A stretch of 64,000 nt of DNA from Pedococcus sp. 5OH_020 (GTDB taxonomy: Bacteria; Actinomycetota; Actinomycetes; Actinomycetales; Dermatophilaceae), in NCBI RefSeq assembly GCF_027812955.1, contig NZ_JAPYZV010000001.1:186001-250000 (forward strand), in the 5' to 3' direction. Shown here one piece after another: positions 54,821 through 64,000 of this stretch. The position numbers and the translations under genes are program-made. The notes beneath the pieces are model-generated. The model was not told the origin of the DNA, searched no databases, and worked only from the letters and a program-made list of their open reading frames with translations. The first letter of the stretch is position 1, and the number at the start of each line of letters is the position of its first letter.

Positions 54821-55266
54821 GGGACCTGCGCTGGACCGACATCGAGGCGCTGAGCGCGCTGGAGACCGAGCTCTTCCCCGCAGACGCCTGGCTAGCGAAG
54901 ACCTGGTGGTCCGAGCTGGCCGGCCGCCCGCGGCGCTGCTATCTGGTGGAGGAGGACGAGAGCGGGGCCCTTGCCGGGTACGCCGGCGTCGACCTGGCCG
55001 GCGAGGTGGCCGACATCATGACCCTGGCGGTGGCTCCGTCCGCCCAGGGGCGCGGCGTGGGACGACGGCTCCTCGAGGGGCTGGTCGAGCGGGCGGCGGC
55101 CGACCACGCGGCATACGTCATGCTCGAGGTGCGCGCCGACAACGAACCCGCGCGCAGGCTCTACGGCGCAAGGGGTTTCGGCGTGCTGAACGTACGCCGC
55201 CGCTACTACCAGCCGGGCGACGTGGACGCCCTCGTCATGCGGCTCGCGCTGGGCGGGGTGGCGTGA
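54817..55266 (+). CDS. rimI: Ribosomal protein alanine N-acetyltransferase RimI
   Basis: 149-residue GNAT acetyltransferase. The acetyl-CoA loop is [19 protein letters not shown], and [20 protein letters not shown] plus [17 protein letters not shown] are typical of RimI. It acetylates ribosomal protein S18 and perhaps others. It lies within the tsaB-rimI-tsaD block, with four-base and one-base overlaps to its neighbours. Confidence 0.92.
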   Translation: MRDLRWTDIEALSALETELFPADAWLAKTWWSELAGRPRRCYLVEEDESGALAGYAGVDLAGEVADIMTLAVAPSAQGRGVGRRLLEGLVERAAADHAAYVMLEVRADNEPARRLYGARGFGVLNVRRRYYQPGDVDALVMRLALGGVA

Positions 55267-56315
55267 TGACGGGCGACCAGCCCCTGGTGCTCGGCCTGGA
55301 GACGTCCTGCGACGAGACCGGCGTCGGCATCGTGCGCGGCGAGAAGCTGCTCGTGGACGCGATCGCCAGCAGCGTCGACGAGCACGCGCGGTTCGGCGGG
55401 GTCGTCCCCGAGGTGGCCAGCCGAGCGCACCTCGAGGCCATGGTGCCCACGCTCGAGCGGGCCACGCGTGAGGCGGGCGTCCGGCTGGCGGACATCGACG
55501 CCGTGGCGGTGACGTCGGGGCCCGGGCTGGCGGGAGCGCTCATGGTCGGGGTCGCTGCGGCGAAGTCGCTGGCCGTTGCGCTGGGCGTCCCGCTGTACGG
55601 CGTCAACCACCTCGCCTCGCACGTGGCTGTCGACATCGTGGAGCATGGACCGCTGCCCGAGCCGACGGTCGCCATGCTGGTCTCAGGAGGGCACTCCTCG
55701 CTGCTCCTGGTGCCGGACGTCACGCACGACGTGCGCTCGCTGGGGTCGACCATCGACGACGCGGCCGGTGAGGCCTTCGACAAGGTGGCCCGCGTGCTCG
55801 GACTCCCGTTCCCCGGAGGGCCCTACATCGACCGGGCCGCGCGTGAGGGGAGCCGGGTGGCGATCGACTTCCCTCGTGGCCTGACCCAGGGCCGTGACCT
55901 GGAGCGGCACCGGTTCGACTTCTCCTTCTCGGGGCTGAAGACGGCCGTGGCCCGGTGGGTGCACGCCAGGGAGGCGGCCGGCGAACCGGTGCCCGTGTCC
56001 GATGTGGCCGCGTCGTTCCAGGAGGCCGTGACCGACGTGCTGACGCGCAAGGCGGTCCTGGCCTGCCGGGAGAACGGGGTCGAGAACCTTCAGATCGGTG
56101 GCGGCGTGGCCGCGAACTCGCGACTGCGCGCGCTGGCCCAGGAACGGTGCGACGCCGCTGGGATCGCGCTGCGCGTGCCGAGGCCCGGGCTGTGCACGGA
56201 CAACGGGGCCATGGTGGCCGCGCTCGGGGCGCAGATGCTGCTCAAGGGACGGCCGGCGTCGGATCTGGCGCTCCCGGCGGACTCCTCCATGCCAGTGACC
56301 CAGGTGCAGGCCTAG
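55266..56315 (+). CDS. tsaD: tRNA N6-adenosine threonylcarbamoyltransferase TsaD
   Basis: 349 residues. [16 protein letters not shown] opens the ASKHA fold. Metal-binding histidines are in [41 protein letters not shown] and [10 protein letters not shown] are signature blocks, with [10 protein letters not shown] near the end. It transfers the threonylcarbamoyl group to A37 of tRNA. ATG 55266 overlaps the rimI stop; a GTG one codon earlier is possible. It ends the operon, and palindromic repeats follow. Confidence 0.96.
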   Translation: MTGDQPLVLGLETSCDETGVGIVRGEKLLVDAIASSVDEHARFGGVVPEVASRAHLEAMVPTLERATREAGVRLADIDAVAVTSGPGLAGALMVGVAAAKSLAVALGVPLYGVNHLASHVAVDIVEHGPLPEPTVAMLVSGGHSSLLLVPDVTHDVRSLGSTIDDAAGEAFDKVARVLGLPFPGGPYIDRAAREGSRVAIDFPRGLTQGRDLERHRFDFSFSGLKTAVARWVHAREAAGEPVPVSDVAASFQEAVTDVLTRKAVLACRENGVENLQIGGGVAANSRLRALAQERCDAAGIALRVPRPGLCTDNGAMVAALGAQMLLKGRPASDLALPADSSMPVTQVQA

Positions 56316-56455
56316 TCCGCAGGCTCGCAGGCGCTCCGCCTCACTCGCCCGCGCTCCGCCCCACTCGCCCGCGCTCCGCCCCGCAGACTCCTCCGAAGTC
56401 TGGGACTTCGGCTCTGGCACCGGCGTGTCGCCCCGAAGTCCCAGACTTCGGAGGA
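56316..56455 (+). repeat. 20-bp direct repeats and two inverted copies of the 19-bp palindrome
   Basis: CACTCGCCCGCGCTCCGCC is repeated with a 20-bp period at about 56342-56381, with a degenerate copy just before. Then CCGAAGTCTGGGACTTCGG lies at 56393-56411, and the same element with centre CCA instead of TGG at 56433-56451. They again start 40 bp apart. It is the same element as at 40300-40438. It sits between the convergent tsaD and glycosidase genes and could end both transcripts. Confidence 0.9.
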
Positions 56456-56515
56456 GGAGGTATCGGGGGCTGGGGCGCTGACTCCTTCCGGGCACAGACA
56501 GGAAGAGAGGGCGTC

Positions 56516-56755
56516 ATGACCACCATGGCTCGTGGAAGACAGGCTGTCCTCGACGGTCTGTGGGACGGCTTCACGTACCTCGTGATGAACGGCGGGCGCG
56601 AGAGCACCGTGACGGGGGCCCTGGCTCAGCACCTCACCAGGCCGAGTGAGGCCTTGAGGTCCAGCACCCTGGCGGCTGCCCGGTCGACCTGGTCAGCGAA
56701 CACCGGACTCGCGGCCCGCTTCGCCGCGATCGCCCGGAGCATCACGGGCGCCTGA
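56516..56755 (+). CDS. Doubtful small ORF, 79 residues
   Basis: ATG with a GAGAGGG site upstream. The first 45 codons (MARGRQAVLDGLWDGFTYLVM...) look weakly protein-like. The remainder lies opposite the 3' end of the glycosidase gene, and its Ala/Ser-rich text there is probably antisense shadow. No family is recognised. Confidence 0.22.
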   Translation: MTTMARGRQAVLDGLWDGFTYLVMNGGRESTVTGALAQHLTRPSEALRSSTLAAARSTWSANTGLAARFAAIARSITGA

Positions 56756-57966
56756 TCCGGTCGGGCGGTCAGCACGATGTCGCCTCCGGCGGCGACGAAC
56801 CTCGTGGCCCGTGCCCCCACAGGCACGTCCGAGACGGCCCTGGCAGCGCCGACGTCGTCGGTGATGGCCACTCCGGTGAACCCCAGCTCGCCGCGAAGCA
56901 GGTCGGTGACGACCTTCGAGGAGAACATCGCCTGGTTGTCGCGGTCGAGCAGGGGATAACGGGCGGAGGACACCATGACGAGCGGCGCTCCTGCCTCGAT
57001 GCCGGCCCTGAACGGGGCGAGGTACGGGTCCCCGCTGGCGGTGCGCCTGTCCGTGATGCCGGTACTGGTCACGTCGGTGTTTCCTGTCACGCGCCCCAGC
57101 CCGGGAAAGTGCTTGACGGTGGGCGCCACGCCGCCGGCCAGCGTGCCCCGGACGAAGGCCGCGACATACCTCGCGTTCGTCTGGGGGCTGCCCGGGGAGA
57201 AGTCGCGGCGATAGCGGCCGATGGGCTGGTTCCCGGCCCCCAGCGACGTCGGAACGGTGTCCGCCACCGGTGCGAGGTTGACGTTGACCCCCGCGCGGGT
57301 CAGCTGTCGCGACCACGTCCGCACGGCGCGCTCCTCGCCTGCCGCCCCGAGGGTCGCCTGGGTGCGAGCGGACGGTATGGCGTCGAACCCGGGTCCGCGC
57401 AGCTGCTGGACCTGGCCGCCCTCCTGGTCGACAGCGACGAGTAGCGAGCCTTCAGTGGCGGACTGAAGCCGGCGCGCGACCGTAGCTGTGGACGCGGCGC
57501 CGCCGGACCAGCCACCGAGGAAGATGACGCCGCCCAGCCGTTGCGAGCGCACCTGCGCAGCGAGGGCCCGCGAGCTCCCGGTGGCTTGCAGGCCCACCAT
57601 GATGAGCTGTCCCGCCCTCTGCGGCGCCGACATCTCGCGCGCCAGCCGCTGGCCACACGTCGCCAGGGTGGTCGACGAGACTGTCGACGTCGTCGCCGCG
57701 ACGCCGGGGGTGGCGGACGTGGAGGGGTGGGCTGACGTGGAGCCGGACGTCGCTGACCTGGCGGCACCGGAGCCCGCGGACGACGGGCTTCCGGACGTGG
57801 TGCCGCCCGACGTCGTTGCGGCGGCCGTCGGCGCGGAGGACGCGCGACTCCCCGAGACCGACCCCTCGCAGCCCGCCGAGAGCAGGAGGCCCATCGCGGT
57901 CAGACCGACTGCCACGGCGCGCAGGCGGCGCACGGAAGCGGCGGTCACCGAGGCAACGTATCCCAT
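56626..57966 (-). CDS. Glycoside hydrolase family 3 lipoprotein
   Basis: 446 residues. Signal sequence LRAVAVGLTAMGLLLSAGC gives a lipobox cysteine, followed by ~70 Ser/Thr/Ala-rich residues as linker. The GH3 TIM barrel has AGQLIMVGLQATG, LLVAVDQEGGQVQQL, VNVNLAPVADT, VKHFPGLGRVTGNTD and the nucleophile region GFTGVAITDDVGAA. In NagZ-type N-acetylglucosaminidases the stretch after KHFPG carries an Asp-x-His dyad; here it reads TDVTSTGITD without that His. So the acid/base may differ. Start is uncertain between ATG 57966 and GTG 57948. It is divergent from the nucleoside hydrolase with only 21 bp between. Confidence 0.85.
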   Translation of the reverse strand: MGYVASVTAASVRRLRAVAVGLTAMGLLLSAGCEGSVSGSRASSAPTAAATTSGGTTSGSPSSAGSGAARSATSGSTSAHPSTSATPGVAATTSTVSSTTLATCGQRLAREMSAPQRAGQLIMVGLQATGSSRALAAQVRSQRLGGVIFLGGWSGGAASTATVARRLQSATEGSLLVAVDQEGGQVQQLRGPGFDAIPSARTQATLGAAGEERAVRTWSRQLTRAGVNVNLAPVADTVPTSLGAGNQPIGRYRRDFSPGSPQTNARYVAAFVRGTLAGGVAPTVKHFPGLGRVTGNTDVTSTGITDRRTASGDPYLAPFRAGIEAGAPLVMVSSARYPLLDRDNQAMFSSKVVTDLLRGELGFTGVAITDDVGAARAVSDVPVGARATRFVAAGGDIVLTARPDQAPVMLRAIAAKRAASPVFADQVDRAAARVLDLKASLGLVRC

Positions 57967-57987
57967 CCGCTCTGGCAGGATCGCTGC

Positions 57988-59028
57988 ATGGTGCACCCGG
58001 TGGTTCTCGACGTCGACACGGGCGTCGACGACGCTTGTGCCCTCCTGCTGGCGGCCCGGCATCCGGACCTTGAGCTGCGCGCCGTCACGTGCGTGGGGGG
58101 CAACGCGGCCGTCGACCAGGTCGTGGCGAATACCCTGACCGTGCTCGATGCGGCCGGGCGTCCTGACGTCGTCGTGGCCCGGGGCGCCGAGCGCCCGCTG
58201 CTCGAGGAGGCCGCGGACGCCAGACACGTGCACGGCCTCGACGGGATGGGAGACCTCGACTGGCCGAGGTCCACCAGGCGAGCCGACCCACGCCACGCCG
58301 TGGAGGTCCTGCGCGACGTTCTCCTGGAGGCAGCGCTGGGCAGGGCGGACGATCGCGTCACACTGGTTCCGCTGGCACCGCTGACGAACATCGCGCTGCT
58401 GCTGCGGACCTACCCCGAGGTGGCACGTGGCCTGCGACAGGTCGTCTTCATGGGTGGAGCGGTCGATGCCGGCAACGCCACCGCCTCGGCCGAGTTCAAC
58501 GTGTTCCACGACCCCGAGGCCGCGGCGATCGTGCTCGACGCCTGCGCCGACCTGGACCTCCCCGTGACGATGTACGGTCTCGACGTCTTCTACCAGCCGC
58601 GCGTGACCCGCGAGCAGGCGCAGACGCTCATAGACACCGGGAACCGCGGCCCCGCCGAGCTTGCCGGACGCCTCATCGCGTTCCAGTGCGAGCGCGTGGG
58701 CGCTGACTCCGCGACCATCGGCGACGCCGGCGCGGTCTGCGCGGTGCTGGAGCCCAGCGGGGTCGCGCGCCGACGGCTCCCCCTGCGGGTCGAGCTTGCC
58801 GGGACCTGGTCCCGCGGACGGACCATCGTGGACCGGCGTGATCAGGCGACGGACCTCTCGCACGACCCGCACGGCCAGAGCAGGGTGAGCGCCGACGTCT
58901 GTCTCGAGGTCGACGGTGACGCCTATGCGCGCCTGTGGCTGGACACCGTGCGGCCGGACAGCGTGATGCCGGACACCGTCGAACCCGGCACGCGCGCGCG
59001 GGACGCCGTCGATCAGGCGCAGCGATGA
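57988..59028 (+). CDS. Inosine-uridine preferring nucleoside hydrolase
   Basis: 346 residues. The N-terminal calcium site VVLDVDTGVDDACALLLAA is complete. Further blocks are VTCVGGNAAVDQ, LVPLAPLTNIALLLRTYP, VFMGGAV and AEFNVFHDPEAAAIVL with the second aspartate region. It splits ribonucleosides into base and ribose. The next gene is a ribokinase with a four-base overlap, so salvage of the released ribose is coupled. A -10-like AGGATC just before the start suggests a leaderless message. Confidence 0.9.
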   Translation: MVHPVVLDVDTGVDDACALLLAARHPDLELRAVTCVGGNAAVDQVVANTLTVLDAAGRPDVVVARGAERPLLEEAADARHVHGLDGMGDLDWPRSTRRADPRHAVEVLRDVLLEAALGRADDRVTLVPLAPLTNIALLLRTYPEVARGLRQVVFMGGAVDAGNATASAEFNVFHDPEAAAIVLDACADLDLPVTMYGLDVFYQPRVTREQAQTLIDTGNRGPAELAGRLIAFQCERVGADSATIGDAGAVCAVLEPSGVARRRLPLRVELAGTWSRGRTIVDRRDQATDLSHDPHGQSRVSADVCLEVDGDAYARLWLDTVRPDSVMPDTVEPGTRARDAVDQAQR

Positions 59029-59861
59029 CCGGCCGGGTGGTTGTCGTGGGGTCACTCAACGTCGACCTCGTCGCGCGGGTGGAGCGGCATCCGCACCCGG
59101 GGGAGACGGTGCTGGCCTCCGGCTCGGCGGAGCGGTTCGCCGGAGGCAAGGGGGGCAACCAGGCGATGGCAGCAGCCCTGGCGGGAGCGTCGGTGCAGCT
59201 CGTCGGTGCCGTGGGGGCGGACGAGCCCGGCGCGGCCTACCAGGCCAGGTTGGCCGCCCAGGGCGTCGACGTCGCGCTCGTGCAGACCGTGCCTGGGGAG
59301 GCGACGGGCCAGGCGTGGATCACGGTGGACGGCGCCGGCGAGAACGCGATCGTCGTCGTGCCGGGAGCGAACGGTGCGGTGACCACACCGGAGCTCCAAG
59401 GCCTCGGCTCCGGCGATGTCGTGCTCCTGCAGCTGGAGATCCCGCTCGGCGTCGTGGCGGCGGTGGCGCGGCAGGCCGCGGACCGCGGTTGCCGCGTCGT
59501 GCTCAACGCGGCACCGTTTGCCGCCCTGCCTCCCGACGTGGCGGCCCTCGCCGACCCCCTGGTCGTGAACGAGCACGAGGCCCTCCTGCTGGCCGACTCC
59601 GGCGTGGTGCCGGGGTCCCTGCTCGTCACCTTCGGGGCGGCCGGGTGCACGTGGGACGGCGTCCGATATGACGGCACGCCCGTCGCTCCCGCCGACGTGG
59701 TGGACACGACGGGAGCCGGTGACGCGTTCTGCGGGGCGCTGGCGGCCGCCCTCGCGGCGGGCGCCGGTCGAGCGGCGGCGGTGGCGCGCGCGGCCACAGC
59801 GGGGGCGGAGGCGGTCCGGCGCCGCGGCGCCCAGCCGGACCCCGTGCTTGCGCCGCTCTGA
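59025..59861 (+). CDS. rbsK: Ribokinase (PfkB family)
   Basis: 278 residues. VVVVGSLNVDLVARVERHPHPGET and the first PfkB signature GGKGGNQAMAAALAGA are at the N-terminus. VLNAAPFAALP and VNEHEA follow. The second signature DTTGAGDAFCGALAAAL holds the catalytic Asp and anion hole. It phosphorylates ribose to ribose-5-phosphate. Overlap with the nucleoside hydrolase supports one pathway. Confidence 0.92.
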   Translation: MTGRVVVVGSLNVDLVARVERHPHPGETVLASGSAERFAGGKGGNQAMAAALAGASVQLVGAVGADEPGAAYQARLAAQGVDVALVQTVPGEATGQAWITVDGAGENAIVVVPGANGAVTTPELQGLGSGDVVLLQLEIPLGVVAAVARQAADRGCRVVLNAAPFAALPPDVAALADPLVVNEHEALLLADSGVVPGSLLVTFGAAGCTWDGVRYDGTPVAPADVVDTTGAGDAFCGALAAALAAGAGRAAAVARAATAGAEAVRRRGAQPDPVLAPL

Positions 59862-60014
59862 CCGGAGGCTGCCCAGCCGACCTGCGGATGGGCTGTTCTC
59901 GGTGGACCTGTGGGGCGGCCCGACCGGTCCACGGGCCAGCGCCGGCGCCGGACGGCGTGGGCCAGTTCACCGCGCCATACGGCGTGGGCTGGTGCCGGCG
60001 CCTACGGCGTGCCC

Positions 60015-61247
60015 TCAGGTGGGGCGGACGATGAGCACCACCTGGTTGCTGCGCACCCGGGTGACGACCACGACCGCCTCGGTACTGCCCTTCGCCGGCA
60101 GACGAAGCTGCCGGCGTAAGAGGTCGGCGTCGACGCTGACCCCGCGCTTCTTGATGGTGAGCCGGTCCACGCCGTGGTCGCGGAGCCAGCCGCGCAGCGC
60201 CTTGACGTTGAAGGGCATCGCCTCGACGACGGCGTACCGGCGGGCATACGGCACGTCGACCGAGCGGCTCGACCCCACGTACCCCACCCCGGCATCGAGC
60301 TCGGCACCACCCGTGACGGCGGTGAGGGCGGACGTCAGACCTGCGCGGAGCACGGCCCGGTCGGGCTCGTAGAGCCACGCACCGAGCAGCGACAGGCTCG
60401 TGAGGGCGGGCGTGGAGCCGTCGGCGTCCTCCTCGGTCACCTGGACGGGTGGTGCGCCCGGGCGCAGCACGGCGGCCGAGCGGCCGCGGTGACGTGCCAG
60501 CGGACCGAACCAGACGGTGCACTCGACCACGTCTCCGTCGAACGAGGTCCACTGCGCCTCAGCGCCCGGCGGCAGGGCGCCGTGCGGGAAGGCCGGGCTC
60601 AGCTTGGCGCCGGTGGCGGGCAGCTCCTGGGCCAGGGAGAGCACCGTCTGCCAGGAGGGGGAGATGGAGGCGAGGTCGAAGATCCGGCGTGTGCGGCCGG
60701 TGACGTCCGCGACTCCGGGCGTACGTCGGGCGGGGTCGAGCCACGCCCCGACTCCGCGTCCCCCCTGGCCGGCCGGTGGCCGGAACTCCTCCACCCTTCC
60801 GTGGTCGGCGGTGGACTCGGGCCAGTGACGCAGGTTCACCGCGGCCACGCCTGCGGTGACCTCGTCCGCGTCGACGGCGCGGACCCGCAGGTCCAGGCCC
60901 GCCATCGCCATCGCATCGGCACCGATGCCACAGCCGAGGTCGTGGACCGTGTGGACGTCGGCCGCCCGGAACCGGTCGGCGTGCCGGGCGGCCACCGGGA
61001 GCCGGGTCGCCTGTTCCAGGCCGTCGGAGGTGAAGACCATGCCGCGGGCGAACTCCCCGAACTTCTCGACCGCTCTGGCGCGCAGCCGGGCCTGGTTGAG
61101 CGCAGCCGCCACCAGGTCGGGGTCGAAGCCGGCGCCGCGCAGACGCTGCTGCAGCGCCAGCGCGCTCTCCTCGTCGTACGGCGGCAGCGACTGGAGCAGC
61201 CCCCATCCCTCACCGGTCGTCAGGCGTCGCAGGAGGGCCAGGTCCAT
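60015..61247 (-). CDS. Class I SAM-dependent methyltransferase with THUMP-like domain
   Basis: 410 residues. The N-terminal helical part (LQQRLRGAGFDPDLVAAALNQARLR) is followed by a Rossmann methyltransferase with motif I VHDLGCGIGADAMAMAG and the acidic strand RAVDADEVTAG. WLDPARRTPG is in the place of the NPPY-like catalytic loop. A C-terminal THUMP-like domain (VEAMPFNVKALRGWLRDHGV, LTIKKRGVSVDADLLRRQL) ends it. The family is widespread in actinobacteria; an RNA substrate is likely but unproven. It is divergent from groES and ends 150 bp from the ribokinase. The short gap holds imperfect GGCGTGGGCTGGTGCCGGCG-type repeats only. Confidence 0.83.
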   Translation of the reverse strand: MDLALLRRLTTGEGWGLLQSLPPYDEESALALQQRLRGAGFDPDLVAAALNQARLRARAVEKFGEFARGMVFTSDGLEQATRLPVAARHADRFRAADVHTVHDLGCGIGADAMAMAGLDLRVRAVDADEVTAGVAAVNLRHWPESTADHGRVEEFRPPAGQGGRGVGAWLDPARRTPGVADVTGRTRRIFDLASISPSWQTVLSLAQELPATGAKLSPAFPHGALPPGAEAQWTSFDGDVVECTVWFGPLARHRGRSAAVLRPGAPPVQVTEEDADGSTPALTSLSLLGAWLYEPDRAVLRAGLTSALTAVTGGAELDAGVGYVGSSRSVDVPYARRYAVVEAMPFNVKALRGWLRDHGVDRLTIKKRGVSVDADLLRRQLRLPAKGSTEAVVVVTRVRSNQVVLIVRPT

Positions 61248-61340
61248 GCCGGCATTCTGTCAGCGCCCTGCTCTGCCCCGGCCAGGCCGCCCGCGGCTCA
61301 GTATGGAACTCTGTGCCGTGGGCGAACGCCACGCCGAGTT

Positions 61341-61414
61341 CTGGCACTCGAGTTGACCGAGTGCTAACCGCCCGCCTAGATTTGCCGTTGGCACTCCGGT
61401 TCGCCGAGTGCTAA
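61341..61414 (+). promoter_or_regulatory. groESL promoter with two CIRCE operators
   Basis: Two CIRCE elements (GGCACTC-N9-GAGTGCTAA) lie at 61341-61367 and 61388-61414. The -35 TTGACC (61353-61358) is inside the spacer of the first, and the -10 TAGATT (61377-61382) lies between the two elements after an 18-bp gap. HrcA bound to either would block initiation. The left arms have GGCACTC rather than the consensus TTAGCACTC, so binding may be a little weaker. The leader to groES is about 140 bp. Confidence 0.93.
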
Positions 61415-61529
61415 GCAGCCAGCCGGTCGACCCCCGCGACGGCGACCGTCAGGCCGTGAACTTGGCAGTACCGAAGTATCCGTTCCATCCACCTGTCCAC
61501 TCCGACATTCCCGAAGGGGAGGTCATACC

Positions 61530-61823
61530 GTGTCGGTTTCCATCAAGCCGCTCGAAGACCGCATCGTCGTCAAGTCCGTCGAGGCCGAGCAGACCACGGC
61601 GTCCGGGCTCGTCATCCCGGACACCGCGAAGGAGAAGCCCCAGGAGGGCGAGGTCCTCGCGATCGGTCCCGGCCGCATCGACGACAACGGCAACCGCGTC
61701 CCGCTCGACGTCAAGGTCGGCGACCGCGTGATCTACAGCAAGTACGGCGGCACCGAGGTGAAGCACAGCGGCGAGGAGTACCTCATCCTCTCCGCTCGCG
61801 ACGTCCTCGCCGTCGTCGGCTGA
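61530..61823 (+). CDS. groES: Co-chaperonin GroES
   Basis: 97 residues, normal length. [34 protein letters not shown] includes the mobile loop, and [51 protein letters not shown] follows the family closely. In short form the marks are [21 protein letters not shown] and [14 protein letters not shown] start with GGGGAGG upstream. It caps the GroEL ring during protein folding. groEL follows after 181 bp that contain a hairpin. Confidence 0.97.
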   Translation: MSVSIKPLEDRIVVKSVEAEQTTASGLVIPDTAKEKPQEGEVLAIGPGRIDDNGNRVPLDVKVGDRVIYSKYGGTEVKHSGEEYLILSARDVLAVVG

Positions 61824-61847
61824 GCAGCCACATCATGTGAGTGACGT

Positions 61848-61879
61848 GCCCCGTACGCCGGCAACCCGGCATACGGGGC
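61848..61879 (+). terminator. Stem-loop between groES and groEL
   Basis: GCCCCGTACGCCGG (61848-61861) pairs with CCGGCATACGGGGC (61866-61879), 13 of 14 bases, around CAAC. No T-run follows. It may attenuate groEL, mark an mRNA processing point, or set the groES:groEL ratio. Confidence 0.7.
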
Positions 61880-61986
61880 GCGTCTGCTCCACCCGCACCA
61901 TCCCTCCGACCGGACCACAGTTCTTGTGCGTGTCTGCGCCGTAATGGCGGCGACACGCAGGGAAAGAAGAGTCCGGTCGCCAGTAA

Positions 61987-63624
<1,638 letters not shown>

Positions 63625-63650
63625 GGCCTGTCCGCACCTGAGCGCTTCCT

Positions 63651-63683
63651 GACGAAGGCCCGCCCACTGGGCGGGCCTTCGTC
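63651..63683 (+). terminator. Strong hairpin terminator after groEL
   Basis: GACGAAGGCCCGCCCA (63651-63666) and TGGGCGGGCCTTCGTC (63668-63683) are perfect complements, so a 14-15-bp stem can form with a small loop. It lies 27 bp after the groEL stop. A partial copy of the right arm (CGGGCCTTCGTC) recurs about 60 bp later. Confidence 0.88.
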
Positions 63684-63895
63684 ATGCCAGCTCCGCTCAC
63701 GTGGCGCGCGCCGCGCTGCCTCGACGCGTGTCGGGCCTTCGTCCTGACGGACCGGACCCTCGGCGCCTCAGTCAGTTCGGGCGTGCCCCGACACCGGAGG
63801 AGGCGCGCCGACCTCTTTGGTGACACGCTGGTGTGATCCCGCGCGCGCAGGCGCCGGGAGGTCGCAGGGTCGGCGTTCCGGGGCAGGTGGTCGTG

Positions 63896-64000
63896 ATGAC
63901 GCGCTCAGACGTGGTCCCGCGGTTCGAGGACTACGTGACCGCGCGAGGACCGGACCTCCTGCGCCTGGCGTGGTACCTGTGCGGCGACCCGAGCGCCGCG
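63896..64000 (+). CDS. SigE-family ECF RNA polymerase sigma factor, N-terminus only
   Basis: The last 35 codons of the window read MTRSDVVPRFEDYVTARGPD, then LLRLAWYLCGDPSAA, and run off the edge. This is the region-1/2.1 start of actinobacterial SigE-family ECF factors (xFxxFVxARGxxLLRxAYLLxGDxxxA). GTG codons at 63893 and further up could extend it by one or a few residues. The rest of the gene and any anti-sigma factor lie outside. Confidence 0.72.
   Translation, partial: MTRSDVVPRFEDYVTARGPDLLRLAWYLCGDPSAA

Overview
This window reads as chromosome of a high-GC Gram-positive actinobacterium. The signs are dense GC-rich coding, many GTG starts, frequent ATGA/GTGA gene overlaps, two mycothiol enzymes (S-hydroxymethyl mycothiol dehydrogenase and mycothiol S-conjugate amidase), a short-chain Z-prenyl transferase of the mycobacterial Rv1086 kind, and CIRCE-controlled groESL with a His-rich GroEL tail. 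A member of the Intrasporangiaceae or a near relative would fit, but that placement is inference.

Layout. 1-3.2 kb: the first 18 codons of msrA, then metB, a GlmL/MutL-type actin-fold protein and a VOC protein. 3.3-22.7 kb and 28.4-34.2 kb: a catabolic region for choline and glycine betaine. Between these arms, 22.7-28.4 kb is a looser stretch with a serine hydrolase lipoprotein, an HU protein with a very long basic tail, a DMT exporter, small ORFs and an IclR regulator. 34.3-45 kb: ilvA, greA, mca, membrane and VOC proteins, a haemolysin III homologue, an SDR, an MBL hydrolase, a prenyl transferase, a PIN-PhoH protein and a secreted transglycosylase-like protein behind a leader with a terminator. 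45-56.3 kb: housekeeping genes fumC, coaA, glmS, acpS, nnr, alr, a hydrolase, then tsaE-tsaB-rimI-tsaD. 56.3-64 kb: a family 3 glycosidase lipoprotein, nucleoside hydrolase, ribokinase, a THUMP-like methyltransferase, groES-groEL, and the start of a SigE-family sigma factor cut by the window end.

How the genes fit together. BetA and the aldehyde dehydrogenase oxidise choline to glycine betaine, and an ABC transporter with a fused double permease imports it. A Rieske oxygenase with its own ferredoxin and ferredoxin reductase probably demethylates betaine to dimethylglycine, releasing formaldehyde. Dimethylglycine oxidase and heterotetrameric sarcosine oxidase (SoxBDAG) remove the next two methyl groups onto tetrahydrofolate. 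GlyA joins one C1 unit to glycine to give serine, SdaA turns serine into pyruvate, and FolD plus PurU release surplus C1 as formate. The mycothiol dehydrogenase and its MBL partner would handle free formaldehyde.

The most striking signal is regulatory. Six control regions of this pathway carry a pair of degenerate 14-bp TTGYG-N5-YGCA-like boxes spaced exactly 19 bp start to start. In five of them the first box lies 30-31 bp after a TTGACA/TTGACC -35 element. The IclR protein encoded inside the region is the obvious candidate regulator. Also notable are an 80-bp tandem duplication between the two transporter genes that creates a relay of ATGA-overlapping mini-ORFs, and a 19-bp palindromic element that recurs in 40-bp phase at two distant loci.
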